64,000 nt of DNA from Antarctobacter albus. Lineage in GTDB: Bacteria > Pseudomonadota > Alphaproteobacteria > Rhodobacterales > Rhodobacteraceae. Numbering within the stretch: position 1 is the first letter of the stretch; every line of letters begins with the position of its first letter. The stretch covers positions 62,001 to 126,000 of the forward strand of contig NZ_FMZI01000007.1 of NCBI RefSeq assembly GCF_900101505.1. The letters are read 5' to 3'. A model generated the notes under the pieces. The model ran no database searches. It was not told where the DNA came from and saw only the letters and a program-made list of their open reading frames with translations. Shown here piece after piece: positions 18,081 through 27,220 of this stretch. The position numbers were made by a program, and so were the translations under genes.

Positions 18081-20408
18081 TCAGATCTCGGCCCGCCAGG
18101 ACAGGGTGACGGGCGTGCTGGCCAGCGGCAGGTCGGCTCCGTCCTTGACCACGACCGTCATGTTTTGCGCGTCAAAGAGCTTGGTCTTGGCGCGGTAGTC
18201 GTTGTCGCCGGTGATCTGCGCCGCGGTAAAGTCCGGCTGGCTCAGCAGGCCATGCGCAAAGGTGATCTCGCCATTGGCGTCGGTGCTGGTCTGCAGGGTG
18301 CCGCGTCGGTTGATGCCGCCGCGCGGATCGCGGCCCAGGGCCGCCACCGCGTTTGTCCGCAACTCGACCAGGGCCATGATCTCGTCCGGGGACAGCAGCC
18401 GATCATAGACCAGCACCTCGTCGATCACCACGGTCGAATTCTGCCCGCCGTTCAGCTTCCAGTCGGTGTATCCGCCAGAGGTCAGGGCCGGGGGCACCGC
18501 GCGCGTCACCTCGTTGATCGCCTCGCCATTGGGGGCGTGGAAACGGATCGTCCCGGCGGTGGCATCGTGGCTGATGACGTACCAGACCGGTTGCCGCAGG
18601 TAGTTGTCCTGCACGTTGCCCAGGTCGTCGCTCACCCGGCCGCCGCCGTTGTCCTCGGTGCGCACGCGCAGGTAGCCGGGGCGGGGCGACAGGTCCAGCG
18701 AGCTGTCCGTGACGCTGTCCTCGATGCTGAAGGCCAGGTGGTTGCCGTTGGTGGTGTTGTAGCACAGAAAGCCCACGGTCCAGTCCGCGGTCCAGTCGAT
18801 GCTGGTGTCGTTGATGATCACCCCGCCGCCGGATCCGTCACCCGCGACACCATCGCCGTAACGGGTGTGCGTGCCGGTCTTGCTGCCGCCGCCGATCACC
18901 TCGGCCCGTGCGCCGCTGATCGGACAGTGGAAATGGTCGTCACCCTCATCGACGAAGGACCAGGCGCGCACCAGCCCGCGCGAGGTGAAGCCGGTGAAAT
19001 GGATCGAGTAATCCTCGAAGGCGGCGCGGCCCAGCGGGATCAGGCGGCCGCCGTTCTGGATGAAGCCGCCGCTGACGTTGCTGTCCTGCTGGGTGATGTC
19101 GCCCGAGACATAGAGCGTCCCGGCATTCAGCACGATGTTGCCGTTGGTGTTGTGTTCGAACCAGGCCTGGCCGTCGATCTGCCACGTCAGGCGTTTGCCG
19201 CCGCTGTCGCCATCCACCAGGATTCCGATGTCACAAGCGCCCAGTTCGGCCGCGCGCAGCTCGATCCGGCTGTGGTTCTGCTGTCCGCCGCCCAGGCGGA
19301 TTCCGGTGCCGCAGCCGTTGATTTCCCGCACCCCCAGGTGCAGCGCCTGGATAAAGGGCGAAACCTGTCCCAGCGGCGTCGGGCATTCGATCTCGACACC
19401 TTTGACACAGTCGTAGGCATTCAGGTTGTCGGTGTCGACATAGGCCACGGCCCCGCCTTCTCCGGTAAAGCAGAAGGCCGTCTCCGCCCCTTCGATATAG
19501 ATGTTGCGAAGGTGCGACTTCCGGAAGTCATACGCCAGGATGCCGACGAAGTTGCGGTAGTTCGGATAGCCCGGCTCCGACACGATCGCCAATCCCTCGA
19601 CCGCCGCCGACACGCAGGTGACGGCCCCGGTGCCCAGCTGGATCGCCGCGCCCGTGCCGGTGTAGTTCAGCGTCACCGCGTGGTTCGACGTCCCGCCACC
19701 ACGGGTGCCGCCGGTTCGCGCCGACCCGATCAGAGAGACCGAGGGCGGCACGATCAGCGTCTGTGTCGTCAACCAGCGTTTGGGCGCGACCGGCAGGATC
19801 ACGCAGCCGCCCCCGTCGACAGAGGCGGCATCCAGCGCCTTCTGGATGGCGGGGCCGTCATCGGCCTCGTTGTCGCCCACTGCGCCAAAGGCACGCACGT
19901 CGAACCCGTTTCCGGTCGCGACCACCTTCAGCTTGACCCCGCCTGCGGTGATGACGTCCGGGGCAGATGCGCTGGGCGACAGCACGCGGTAGGTAAAGCC
20001 GCACTCGTTGACGGTGATGTTCTCGCCCAGCGACACCCGTCTGCGGCCCAGTGCAACCCCGTAGCCCAGAACCCGGTCCGCAAGCAGTTGCGAGACGGTG
20101 TTGAAGGTCTTGGCCGTGCCAAAGGAGAGCGGCGAGGTGACCGAGATGTCATCCTGGCTGAACAGGATCTTGTCCCGGTCGGTCGTGATGACGACCTTGT
20201 AGTCGCCGTCGACCAGGAAACACAGCTCGAACTGCCCGTTCTCGTCCGCCACCAACGGGTTGGCCATCATCGTGGTCAGCCCCACGTCGCTGTAGACCGG
20301 GCAGGCCTGGTCGGTGCCGGCCCACATGATGTATTTCTTGGCGTGGGCGACCGGGGTGCTGTTGTGGTCAAGGGCGATGCTCGCCGATTCCAGGTTCAGG
20401 AGTCCCAT
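18081..20408 (-). CDS. Tailspike-like protein: pectate-lyase-3 beta-helix plus LamG-like domain (candidate EPS depolymerase)
   Basis: 775 residues, ATG with GAGGT seven bases ahead. Three parts are visible. (1) Residues 1-95 resemble head-binding N-termini of phage tail proteins: PVYSDVGLTTMMANPLVADE (38-57) is the recurring VYSD-x-L-x-TP/M-LANPVVAD element. (2) Residues 168-460 start with FDVRAFGAVGDNEADDGPAI, the signature opening of Pectate_lyase_3 parallel beta-helices, followed by glycine-rich coils. (3) Residues about 475-690 look like a LamG/concanavalin-like jelly roll (WTADWTVGFLCY, VIDEVLVYDRLLSPDEIMAL). A last 80 residues form a small domain. There is no signal peptide. No other phage genes lie nearby, and it sits between acyltransferase and sulfotransferase genes of the EPS locus, so it may cleave or bind the locus's own polymer. 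Catalytic residues cannot be assigned. Confidence 0.8.
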   Translation of the reverse strand: MGLLNLESASIALDHNSTPVAHAKKYIMWAGTDQACPVYSDVGLTTMMANPLVADENGQFELCFLVDGDYKVVITTDRDKILFSQDDISVTSPLSFGTAKTFNTVSQLLADRVLGYGVALGRRRVSLGENITVNECGFTYRVLSPSASAPDVITAGGVKLKVVATGNGFDVRAFGAVGDNEADDGPAIQKALDAASVDGGGCVILPVAPKRWLTTQTLIVPPSVSLIGSARTGGTRGGGTSNHAVTLNYTGTGAAIQLGTGAVTCVSAAVEGLAIVSEPGYPNYRNFVGILAYDFRKSHLRNIYIEGAETAFCFTGEGGAVAYVDTDNLNAYDCVKGVEIECPTPLGQVSPFIQALHLGVREINGCGTGIRLGGGQQNHSRIELRAAELGACDIGILVDGDSGGKRLTWQIDGQAWFEHNTNGNIVLNAGTLYVSGDITQQDSNVSGGFIQNGGRLIPLGRAAFEDYSIHFTGFTSRGLVRAWSFVDEGDDHFHCPISGARAEVIGGGSKTGTHTRYGDGVAGDGSGGGVIINDTSIDWTADWTVGFLCYNTTNGNHLAFSIEDSVTDSSLDLSPRPGYLRVRTEDNGGGRVSDDLGNVQDNYLRQPVWYVISHDATAGTIRFHAPNGEAINEVTRAVPPALTSGGYTDWKLNGGQNSTVVIDEVLVYDRLLSPDEIMALVELRTNAVAALGRDPRGGINRRGTLQTSTDANGEITFAHGLLSQPDFTAAQITGDNDYRAKTKLFDAQNMTVVVKDGADLPLASTPVTLSWRAEI

Positions 20409-20428
20409 TGAATTACCTCGTCTGAGCG

Positions 20429-20444
20429 TGACTGTTCAAAGTCA
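20429..20444. promoter_or_regulatory. Inverted repeat ahead of the tailspike-like gene
   Basis: TGACT-N6-AGTCA lies about 20-36 bases upstream of the start codon at 20408. It could be an operator or a 5'-UTR stem; five-base arms are short enough to be chance. Confidence 0.3.
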
Positions 20445-20638
20445 GCGTTTCCTAGGGGAAGCCGAGGCCGGACAGGCGCCAGTCACCCGCACTGCGTTCA
20501 ACAGCGCTTCAGTGGCGTGGCCCGTCCTTCGGTCTTCCCGAGAGCGACAAGGTTATTGGCTGGTCCGGTAAACAGCGGCCTGCGCCACAGTCCGGTGCCC
20601 GGGCGTTCCGGCAACGGCTGGCGGCGTGTCACGGCCCG

Positions 20639-20656
20639 GCCGGTCACGTGACCGGC
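20639..20656. repeat. 18-bp perfect palindrome after sulfotransferase 5
   Basis: GCCGGTCACGTGACCGGC lies seven bases beyond the sulfotransferase stop on the minus strand. It has no loop and no T run, so it is a poor terminator; a protein-binding site is possible but unsupported. Confidence 0.45.
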
Positions 20657-20662
20657 GCTGGG

Positions 20663-21322
20663 TCAGAAGTCCTTGAGGTAGTTCTTCCAGCGGTTCGGGA
20701 CGACCTTGACCAACCCCTTGGGCAGCGCTTTCTGCGCCCATTTTGCCAGCGGCCCGTTGATCGACTTGTTCCGGCGGCGAAAGGCCGATCCCGCGTCGAA
20801 GTCAAAGAAGGCGTTGACCGCCTCCGGGTCCGGCGCGTCGATATCCATGATCAAAAGCCGCTCCGCCGGGATCTCGGCGCGGACGGCGGCAAGATGCGTA
20901 TCCCAGTCACGCTCCCACTTCTCGATCACCTGTTCACGCGTCAGGCCATAGCAGGCGGCATAGCGTTCGGGGTAATTCGCAAAGCCCAGCCGGGACTTGA
21001 TCCAGTCGTCGCGCTTGCGGATGTTGAGGATGAACTTCATCTCGGGATAGGCGGCGGCGATCTCGCGGAAATGCTTGTAGCCTTCGACGATCCGCTCTTC
21101 CGAGGTGTATTCCACGTCCGTGAAGGCGTCGATATCGTCCATTCCGTCCAGCGGCGGCCGTCCTTGTTCCAGGTTGTCGGCGATGGTCAGGGCGATATTC
21201 CGCTTCTCGCCGTCGCGCAGGTAGGAATGGTGAACCGCCGTCAGGCCCTGGCGTTCCAGCATGTCGGCAATGGATGTCGTCCCGCAACGGTTGAACCCAA
21301 CTTGGAAAAATCGCGGCTTCAT
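20663..21322 (-). CDS. Sulfotransferase family protein 5
   Basis: 219 residues from the ATG at 21322 (MKPRFFQVGFNRCGTTSIAD). VGFNRCGTTSI is the phosphosulfate loop of the small Sulfotransfer_4-like group, common in Rhodobacterales; KFILNIRKRDDWIKSRL stands where the 3'-phosphate motif is expected. The frame is open to 21367 but the extra residues are unconvincing. It is separated from the tailspike-like gene by 254 bp and faces away from gmd, so it may have its own promoter. Role in EPS sulfation is inferred from location. Confidence 0.82.
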   Translation of the reverse strand: MKPRFFQVGFNRCGTTSIADMLERQGLTAVHHSYLRDGEKRNIALTIADNLEQGRPPLDGMDDIDAFTDVEYTSEERIVEGYKHFREIAAAYPEMKFILNIRKRDDWIKSRLGFANYPERYAACYGLTREQVIEKWERDWDTHLAAVRAEIPAERLLIMDIDAPDPEAVNAFFDFDAGSAFRRRNKSINGPLAKWAQKALPKGLVKVVPNRWKNYLKDF

Positions 21323-21755
21323 AGAATGTTCCAGTCTGTTTCCGGGAGGGCGGGCCATGCCTGGCATCGTCCGTTTTTCCGGGTCACGTGCGTCAATTCA
21401 CGGGCGCCTGTTACCCGACTCGGCGGGATCGGTCCAGCGATCATGACGGCGCGGAAACCGCGCGGAGGGTCATCGCCGGGCGGCTGCCTCTTTGATGGTC
21501 GTTTCCACGCCGCGACGCCCGTCACAGGTGGCTGTGCAGGTCATTCCGGGCTCGCCGACATCCCTGCCGGGAGCGCAGGAACGCCTTGCCCGAACAGCGC
21601 CCGCGTGCAAATTTTTGGCGCTTTTTCGCCCGTCTTCCGGCCCCCCGGCCAGGTGGCCGCTTTCAAGTTGCGCCTCCGTGGGAAACTACGATATGCGGAC
21701 GCCGACGCGGACACCGGTCGATTATGCGGCCGCCTCAGCAAAGAATGGTTGATTG
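21323..21755. other. 433-bp divergent intergenic region between sulfotransferase 5 and gmd
   Basis: No credible reading frame: the frames here are short and lack ribosome-binding sites and family motifs. It must hold promoters for both divergent genes. The A+T-richer stretch at about 21607-21630 contains a small GGCG/CGCC stem-loop. I cannot assign a promoter with confidence. Confidence 0.5.
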
Positions 21756-22877
21756 ATGAAGAAAGCTCTTATCACGGGTGTGACTGGTCAGGATGGCTCT
21801 TACCTGGCGGAACTGCTTCTTGAGAAAGGCTACGAAGTGCACGGCATCAAGCGCCGCGCCTCGCTTTTCAACACCGAGCGTGTCGACCATATCTACCACG
21901 ATCCGCACACCAGCGGTAAGAACTTCACCCTGCATTACGGCGACCTGACCGACACCTCGAACCTGACGCGTATCCTGTCCGAGGTGCGCCCCGACGAGGT
22001 CTACAACCTCGGCGCCCAAAGCCATGTGGCGGTCAGCTTCGAGGCCCCGGAATACACCGCCGACGTGGACGCCACCGGCACCCTGCGCCTGCTGGAATCG
22101 ATCCGCTTCCTGGGCATGGAAAAGACCACCCGGTTCTACCAGGCCTCGACCTCGGAACTCTACGGCCTGGTGCAGGAAATCCCGCAGACCGAAAAGACGC
22201 CTTTCCACCCGCGCAGCCCCTACGCGGTGGCCAAGATGTACGCCTACTGGATCACGGTGAACTACCGTGAGGCCTATGGCATGTACGCCTGCAACGGCAT
22301 CCTGTTTAACCACGAAAGCCCGCGCCGCGGCGAAACCTTCGTGACCCGCAAGATCACCCGCGGCATGGCCAATATCGCACTGGGCCTGCAGGACTGCCTC
22401 TACATGGGCAACATCGACGCGCTGCGCGACTGGGGCCATGCCAAGGACTATGTCCGGATGCAGTGGATGATGCTGCAACAGGAGGTGGCCGACGATTTCG
22501 TCATCGCCACCGGCGTTCAATACTCCGTGCGCGAGTTCATCCAGTGGACCGCCAAGGAACTGGGGATCGAGCTGGAATTCTCCGGCGAGGGCGTGAACGA
22601 GATCGCCACCGTCGCAGCCGTGACCGGTGACCTGGCCCCGGCGGTCAAGCCGGGCGACGTGGTGCTGCGCATCGATCCGCGCTATTTCCGTCCCGCCGAG
22701 GTGGAAACCCTGCTGGGCGATCCGACCAAGGCCAAGGAAAAGCTGGGCTGGGTCCCCGAGATCACGGCCCAGGAAATGTGCGCCGAAATGGTCGCCGCCG
22801 ACCACAAGGTCGCGCGTCGCCATGCACTTCTGAAAGAACACGGTTACGATATTCCCGTCGCGCTGGAAAACGGCTGA
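21756..22877 (+). CDS. gmd: GDP-mannose 4,6-dehydratase
   Basis: Converts GDP-D-mannose to GDP-4-keto-6-deoxy-D-mannose, the first step to GDP-L-fucose. The 373 residues are the normal length. The NAD(P)-binding [19 protein letters not shown] opens the protein, [16 protein letters not shown] and [12 protein letters not shown] follow, STSELYG carries the active-site threonine/serine-glutamate, and [20 protein letters not shown] holds the catalytic Tyr-x3-Lys (Tyr about 156). [19 protein letters not shown] is diagnostic for Gmd rather than other SDR epimerases. ATG at 21756 is preferred over the adjacent TTG at 21753. fcl follows 43 bp later, probably in the same transcript. Confidence 0.97.
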   Translation: MKKALITGVTGQDGSYLAELLLEKGYEVHGIKRRASLFNTERVDHIYHDPHTSGKNFTLHYGDLTDTSNLTRILSEVRPDEVYNLGAQSHVAVSFEAPEYTADVDATGTLRLLESIRFLGMEKTTRFYQASTSELYGLVQEIPQTEKTPFHPRSPYAVAKMYAYWITVNYREAYGMYACNGILFNHESPRRGETFVTRKITRGMANIALGLQDCLYMGNIDALRDWGHAKDYVRMQWMMLQQEVADDFVIATGVQYSVREFIQWTAKELGIELEFSGEGVNEIATVAAVTGDLAPAVKPGDVVLRIDPRYFRPAEVETLLGDPTKAKEKLGWVPEITAQEMCAEMVAADHKVARRHALLKEHGYDIPVALENG

Positions 22878-22920
22878 GTTCCCTCCCGCGCGATCGCCAT
22901 TCGAAGTCAGGAGGCACATT

Positions 22921-23892
22921 ATGCCCAAGATCTACGTCGCAGGCCATCGCGGTATGGTGGGCGGGGCCATCACCCGCAAGCTTAAGCAGCGCCAGGAGGC
23001 GGGGGAGGACATCACCCTCGTCACCCGCACCCATGCCGAGCTGGAACTGACGAACCAGGCGGCGGTCAAGGCCTTCATGCAAGAGGAAAAGCCCGACATC
23101 GTCGTGCTGGCCGCGGCCAAGGTCGGCGGTATCCTGGCCAACAACAGCTACCCGGCAGAGTTCATCTACGACAACCTGATGGTGCAGTGTAACGTCATCC
23201 ACGCCGCCTGGGAGGCGGGGGTGGAGCGGCTGCTGCAACTGGGGTCGTCCTGCATCTACCCCAAGGCCGTGCCGCAGCCCATGCGCGAGGCCGCGCTGCT
23301 GACCGGCCCGCTGGAACCCACCAACGAACCTTATGCCGTCGCCAAGATCGCCGGCATCAAGATCTGCGAAAGCTACAACCGCCAGTACGGCGTGGATTAT
23401 CGCTCGGTCATGCCGACCAACCTCTATGGGCCCGGGGACAACTTCCACCCGGAAAACAGCCACGTCCTGCCCGCCCTGATCCGACGCTTCCACGAGGCCG
23501 CGCAAGAGGGCAAGGACGAGGTGGTGATCTGGGGCAGCGGCAAGCCCCGGCGCGAATTCCTGCACGTCGACGACATGGCAGAGGCCTCGCTTTTCGTGTT
23601 GGACCTGGACAAGGCCACTTACGATGCCAACACCCAGCCGCAGCTGAGCCATATCAACGTGGGTTCCGGCGTCGATGTCTCGATCCTGGAACTGGCGCAG
23701 ATGGTGGCCGAAGTGACGGGTTTCCAGGGCAAGATCGAACTGGACCGGACCAAGCCCGACGGCACCATGCGCAAGCTGATGGATGTCAGCCGCCTGGCCG
23801 ACATGGGGTGGAAAGCCTCGATCGACCTGGAAAACGGCGTGCGCGAGACCTACCAGTGGTTCCTTGACAACCAGGACAGCTTCCGCCGCTGA
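22921..23892 (+). CDS. fcl: GDP-L-fucose synthase
   Basis: NADPH-dependent 3,5-epimerase/4-reductase that finishes GDP-L-fucose. 323 residues with the expected [20 protein letters not shown], the SSCIYPK active-site block, [20 protein letters not shown] with the Tyr-x3-Lys pair, and the Gmd-partner signature [20 protein letters not shown], including the active-site histidine. Strong AGGAGG site eight bases before the ATG. Paired with gmd, it gives the EPS locus its own fucose donor. A terminator follows directly. Confidence 0.97.
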   Translation: MPKIYVAGHRGMVGGAITRKLKQRQEAGEDITLVTRTHAELELTNQAAVKAFMQEEKPDIVVLAAAKVGGILANNSYPAEFIYDNLMVQCNVIHAAWEAGVERLLQLGSSCIYPKAVPQPMREAALLTGPLEPTNEPYAVAKIAGIKICESYNRQYGVDYRSVMPTNLYGPGDNFHPENSHVLPALIRRFHEAAQEGKDEVVIWGSGKPRREFLHVDDMAEASLFVLDLDKATYDANTQPQLSHINVGSGVDVSILELAQMVAEVTGFQGKIELDRTKPDGTMRKLMDVSRLADMGWKASIDLENGVRETYQWFLDNQDSFRR

Positions 23893-23911
23893 TCCGCTGA
23901 CCAATCTGCCG

Positions 23912-23937
23912 ACGCGCCGGGCCGTTGCCCGGCGCGT
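23912..23937 (+). terminator. Intrinsic terminator after fcl
   Basis: Perfect 11-bp stem (23912-23922 with 23927-23937), CGTT loop, followed by TTGGGTTTT. It marks the right end of the EPS locus and lies just before the convergent peroxidase gene. Confidence 0.88.
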
Positions 23938-23952
23938 TTGGGTTTTCGGGGC

Positions 23953-25266
23953 TCAATCCACCGGCAGCCCCGAGGGCACCCGCTCCGGCCGCCCCATTGG
24001 CCGCCGATCCACGCCGGCCCCGGTCAGGGACTCAAGGAAGGCCAGCAGATCCGCGACTTCGGCATCGCTCAGCGCCACCGGCACGATGTCCAGCGCCCGC
24101 GCCTGCCGCGCCATCTCGATCCGGTCCTGCCGGATCGCGAAGTCCCCGGCGGCCAGCCAGGGCACCCGGGGCAGGCGGGCCTCGGCCTCCTGCCAGGCCG
24201 CCCGGCTGGCGTCCGGGTCCAGGTGGTGCCGCACGATCCCCTCCAGTGTGGCAAAGGCGCCGTTGTGCCCATAGGGCGCGGTCAGCGCCACGTTGCGCAG
24301 GGATGGTGTGCGAAAGCGATAGGCGTCCTCCAGCAGGTCGGTCTCTCCCATCCGGCCCACGTCGCGCGGCATCGGATCGAAGACCCGCGTGCGCCCCGGC
24401 CCGAAGGCCGGCAGGCCAAGGGCGTGGAACCCCTGATCAGTGAACAGCGGCCCGGAATGACAGGTGCCGCAGCGGGCCTTGCCAAAGAACAACTGGCGCC
24501 CCCGTTCGGCCGGGGCGGGCAGGGGCCTGCCGTCGCGCAGCCAGTCGTCCCAGGGGCTGTCGATGCTGATCCACTCGGCGGCGATGAACGCCCCCAGAGC
24601 ATTGCCGATCTCGACGATCGTGACCTCGCTTGGATGGTCGATGTGATCGAAGGCTTCGACGAACAGCGCGCCATACTCGGGAATCGTCCGTACGCGTTTC
24701 GCTAGCACCGGCCAGCCCAGGTCGATCCGGTCATGCACGGCGCCCGTCACCGCGTTCTCGCCCACGTTTCCCGCCATCTCGAACTGTGCCGTCAGCGGGA
24801 AAAGCGCCTGTGCGGCCAGTATGTTGTCCAGCCCCTGCGGCAGCCATTCCTCGGCCGGGCTGTCAAACCCGTTGCCGAACTGTTCCGACACTTCCAATCG
24901 CCCGTCGTGGAACATCACCCGCACCGACCTGTGCCCGAGGTTCCACAACGCCGGTGCGTTGCGGGGGATGCGCTTGCGGATCATGTCAGCGCCGGTGCCG
25001 GGACTGCGCTTTGGCCCCAGCCCCTCGCCGCCCTCGCCGATCCCCAGGCTCAGCCCGTCGCCGCTGGACAGACTGTGATGGTGGCAGGTGCCGCAGGAAA
25101 TGTTGCGGTTGCCGCTGAGGATGGGATCGTAGAACAGCAACTGGCCCAGCCGGGCTTGCGCGGGGGCCGTGTCGATGAAATCCTCCATCGACACCGGCTC
25201 GGCGCGGGCCGCGACAGCAAGCCAGAGGAGGCAGAGCACATGCAGGGCAGGGCGAAAGGCGCGCAT
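23953..25266 (-). CDS. Di-heme cytochrome c peroxidase/MauG-family protein
   Basis: 437 residues with a cleavable signal peptide (RPALHVLCLLWLAVAARA), so periplasmic. Two covalent c-heme motifs CGTCH are present: ISCGTCHHHSLSSGDG near residue 58 and ARCGTCHSGPLFTDQGFH near 264. RFRTPSLRNVALTAPYGHNG and FATLEGIVRHH are typical of the C-terminal high-potential domain of bacterial CCP/MauG proteins. The protein is longer than classical CcpA (about 330) and closer to methanol/amine-oxidation MauG relatives or di-heme oxidoreductases of unknown substrate. Its 5' end overlaps that of the divergent Sel1 gene by 27 bases. Confidence 0.9.
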   Translation of the reverse strand: MRAFRPALHVLCLLWLAVAARAEPVSMEDFIDTAPAQARLGQLLFYDPILSGNRNISCGTCHHHSLSSGDGLSLGIGEGGEGLGPKRSPGTGADMIRKRIPRNAPALWNLGHRSVRVMFHDGRLEVSEQFGNGFDSPAEEWLPQGLDNILAAQALFPLTAQFEMAGNVGENAVTGAVHDRIDLGWPVLAKRVRTIPEYGALFVEAFDHIDHPSEVTIVEIGNALGAFIAAEWISIDSPWDDWLRDGRPLPAPAERGRQLFFGKARCGTCHSGPLFTDQGFHALGLPAFGPGRTRVFDPMPRDVGRMGETDLLEDAYRFRTPSLRNVALTAPYGHNGAFATLEGIVRHHLDPDASRAAWQEAEARLPRVPWLAAGDFAIRQDRIEMARQARALDIVPVALSDAEVADLLAFLESLTGAGVDRRPMGRPERVPSGLPVD

Positions 25267-25737
25267 GCGGTCATTCTGGCAGGCTTGCTGGGCTTCTCAA
25301 ACCCCGTTCTTGCCGCCGACCTCGAAGAGGCGCGCGACCTGATGGAGGCGGGCGACTTTCCCGCTGCGATGGACCAGTTTCGCGTTCTTGCCCGGTCGGG
25401 CAACGCCGATGCCGAAGAACTGATCGGCGTCATGTATGCGCTTGGTCTCGGGGTGGAAAAAGATCCCGAACGGGCCTTTGAATGGTATCTGCGCGCCTCG
25501 CTCAAGGGCCATCCGGGCGCCCAGTCGGGCCTGGGCTGGTATTATGAACTGGGGCAGGGCCTGCCCGCGCCGGATCTTGTCCGGGCCTACCTCTGGTACG
25601 CGCTGTCGGCCATCGGCGGCGACGTGGACGCACCGGATTCGCTGGAGGAACTGACCCCGCGCATGACCCGCGAACAGCGCAAGCGGGCCGAGGTCCTGGT
25701 CGAGGACTACCGCGTCTGGATGTACCCGTTCAGGTAA
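25240..25737 (+). CDS. Exported Sel1-repeat protein
   Basis: 165 residues: a signal peptide (GAHAVILAGLLGFSNPVLA) then TPR-like Sel1 units, ADAEELIGVMYALGLGVEKD and HPGAQSGLGWYYELGQGL. Sel1 proteins are scaffolds for protein interactions; no enzymatic motif. ATG at 25240 has an excellent AGAGGAGG site eight bases ahead, which lies inside the signal-peptide codons of the divergent peroxidase gene. The frame is open far upstream but only as the antisense of that gene. Its 3' end overlaps the convergent regulator gene by 8 bases. Confidence 0.87.
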   Translation: MQGRAKGAHAVILAGLLGFSNPVLAADLEEARDLMEAGDFPAAMDQFRVLARSGNADAEELIGVMYALGLGVEKDPERAFEWYLRASLKGHPGAQSGLGWYYELGQGLPAPDLVRAYLWYALSAIGGDVDAPDSLEELTPRMTREQRKRAEVLVEDYRVWMYPFR

Positions 25738-27205
25738 GGCCGGTCCCGCTGTCCAGCATCCCGGCAATGCGGCTCACCCCGTCTCCGATCCGCTCCGAGG
25801 GAATCGAGCTGTAACCCAGCCGGTAAAACCGTTGCGACGCGCGGTCGCCGGCGAAGAAATGCGCGCCGGGTTCGATCAGCACGCTTTCGGCGCGCAGCCG
25901 TTCGGCCAGTTTGCCGCTGTCCACACCTTCGGGCGCCTCCATCCACAGGCTTGACCCGCCATGCGCGCCACGCCCGGCCACCCGCAGCCCATGCCGCGCA
26001 ACCGCCTCTTCCATGACGGCCCGGCGTGCCGCCAGCGCCTTGCCGATGCGCCGCACCAGCGCATCGTAGTGGCCAAGGCTCAGAAAGTGCGCGGCGGTGC
26101 GCTGCACATGTCCGGGCGGATGGCGCAGAACGCTGGCCCTCAGCGCCCGCGCCTCGCGGATAAAGGGCTCGGACCCCACGAGATAGCCCAGCCGCAGCCC
26201 CGGAAAGAGCGACTTGGAAAACGAGCCGACGTAAATCACCCGCCCGTCTTCGTCGAGGCTTTTCAAAGCCGGGCTGGGGGGCGTCAGGTAGGACATCTCG
26301 AACTCGTAGTCATCCTCCACGATCAGTGCCCCCAGTTCCGCCGCCCGGTCCAGCAGGGCCTTGCGGCGCGGCAGGGGCAGCGTGGCCGAGGTCGGGCACT
26401 GGTGGCTGGGCGTGGTGAAAATCACCCGCGTGCCGCGCGGCACCGCCTCGGGCGGCAGCCCCTCCTCGTCCACCGGCACCGGCGACAGGCGGCTGCGTGC
26501 CTGCCGCAGGATCTGCCGCAGCGCCGGGTAACAGGGGTTCTCGACCGCGACGTCGCGCCCGGTGGCCAGGATCTGCGCCGCCAGCCACAGCGCGTTCTGC
26601 GCGCCCAGCGTGACCAGGATTTCCGACGGGCGGGCCAGGATTCCGCGGCGGGGCAGGGTGTGGCGCGCAATGAAACTGACCAGTTGCGGGTCGTCCGCGT
26701 CGAACTGGTCCTGCGTCAGCGCGTCGAAGTTCCGCGCCCCCAGCGCCTGCATCGCACACAGCCGCCAGTTGGCATGATCGAATAGCGTCGGGTCAGCCTG
26801 CCCGTAGATGAAGGGGTACTTGTAGCGCGTCCAGTCGGCGGGTTTGCCCATGCCCAGAGGCGGCCCGTCGGCGAATCTCTGCGCCAGTGCCTCGCCCCAG
26901 TCGACCCTGTCTGCCCGGTCCGGCGGCGTGCCGAAATCCGGCGGCTCTGGCGCGTTGTCAGAGACGAAATACCCTGATCGCCCGCGCGAGGCGAGATAGT
27001 CGTTCGCCAGCAGCTCGGTATAGGCCAGCGTGACCGTGATCCGGCTGACGCCCAGGTGCCGGGCGAGCTTGCGGGTTGAGGGCAGCTTTTCGCCCCGTTG
27101 GAACCGTCCGTCCAGGATGCCCTCGGCCACCATTTGTTGAATGCGCGCCTGCAGCGTGCCCTGCGCGCTGGGGGACAGGTGAAAGGTCTCGACCGGGATT
27201 GCCAT
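25730..27205 (-). CDS. MocR-type regulator (GntR winged helix fused to aminotransferase-like domain)
   Basis: 491 residues from the ATG at 27205. N-terminal GntR helix-turn-helix: KLPSTRKLARHLGVSRITVT, followed by LLANDYLASRGRSGYFVSD. A linker leads to a type I PLP fold: LVTLGAQNALWLAAQILA, VENPCYPALRQIL, LIVEDDYEFEMSYL and the lysine motif VGSFSKSLFPGLRLGYLVGS, so PLP should bind. MocR proteins activate or repress nearby amine, GABA, taurine or PLP-synthesis genes. No such target is adjacent, but the PLP-homeostasis gene yggS lies directly upstream. Two CTGGAC direct repeats, like those bound by Rhodobacter TauR, precede its start. Confidence 0.93.
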   Translation of the reverse strand: MAIPVETFHLSPSAQGTLQARIQQMVAEGILDGRFQRGEKLPSTRKLARHLGVSRITVTLAYTELLANDYLASRGRSGYFVSDNAPEPPDFGTPPDRADRVDWGEALAQRFADGPPLGMGKPADWTRYKYPFIYGQADPTLFDHANWRLCAMQALGARNFDALTQDQFDADDPQLVSFIARHTLPRRGILARPSEILVTLGAQNALWLAAQILATGRDVAVENPCYPALRQILRQARSRLSPVPVDEEGLPPEAVPRGTRVIFTTPSHQCPTSATLPLPRRKALLDRAAELGALIVEDDYEFEMSYLTPPSPALKSLDEDGRVIYVGSFSKSLFPGLRLGYLVGSEPFIREARALRASVLRHPPGHVQRTAAHFLSLGHYDALVRRIGKALAARRAVMEEAVARHGLRVAGRGAHGGSSLWMEAPEGVDSGKLAERLRAESVLIEPGAHFFAGDRASQRFYRLGYSSIPSERIGDGVSRIAGMLDSGTGLT

Positions 27206-27220
27206 GCGGCGCAGAGTAGG

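Noticed and set aside
18081-20408. Prophage remnant
   Set aside because: Only the tailspike-like gene suggests phage; no integrase, capsid, terminase or tail genes and no att repeats lie nearby.
24733-25239. Upstream extension of the Sel1-repeat protein
   Set aside because: Open frame only because it is antisense to the heme peroxidase; the signal peptide starts at 25240 with a strong ribosome-binding site.
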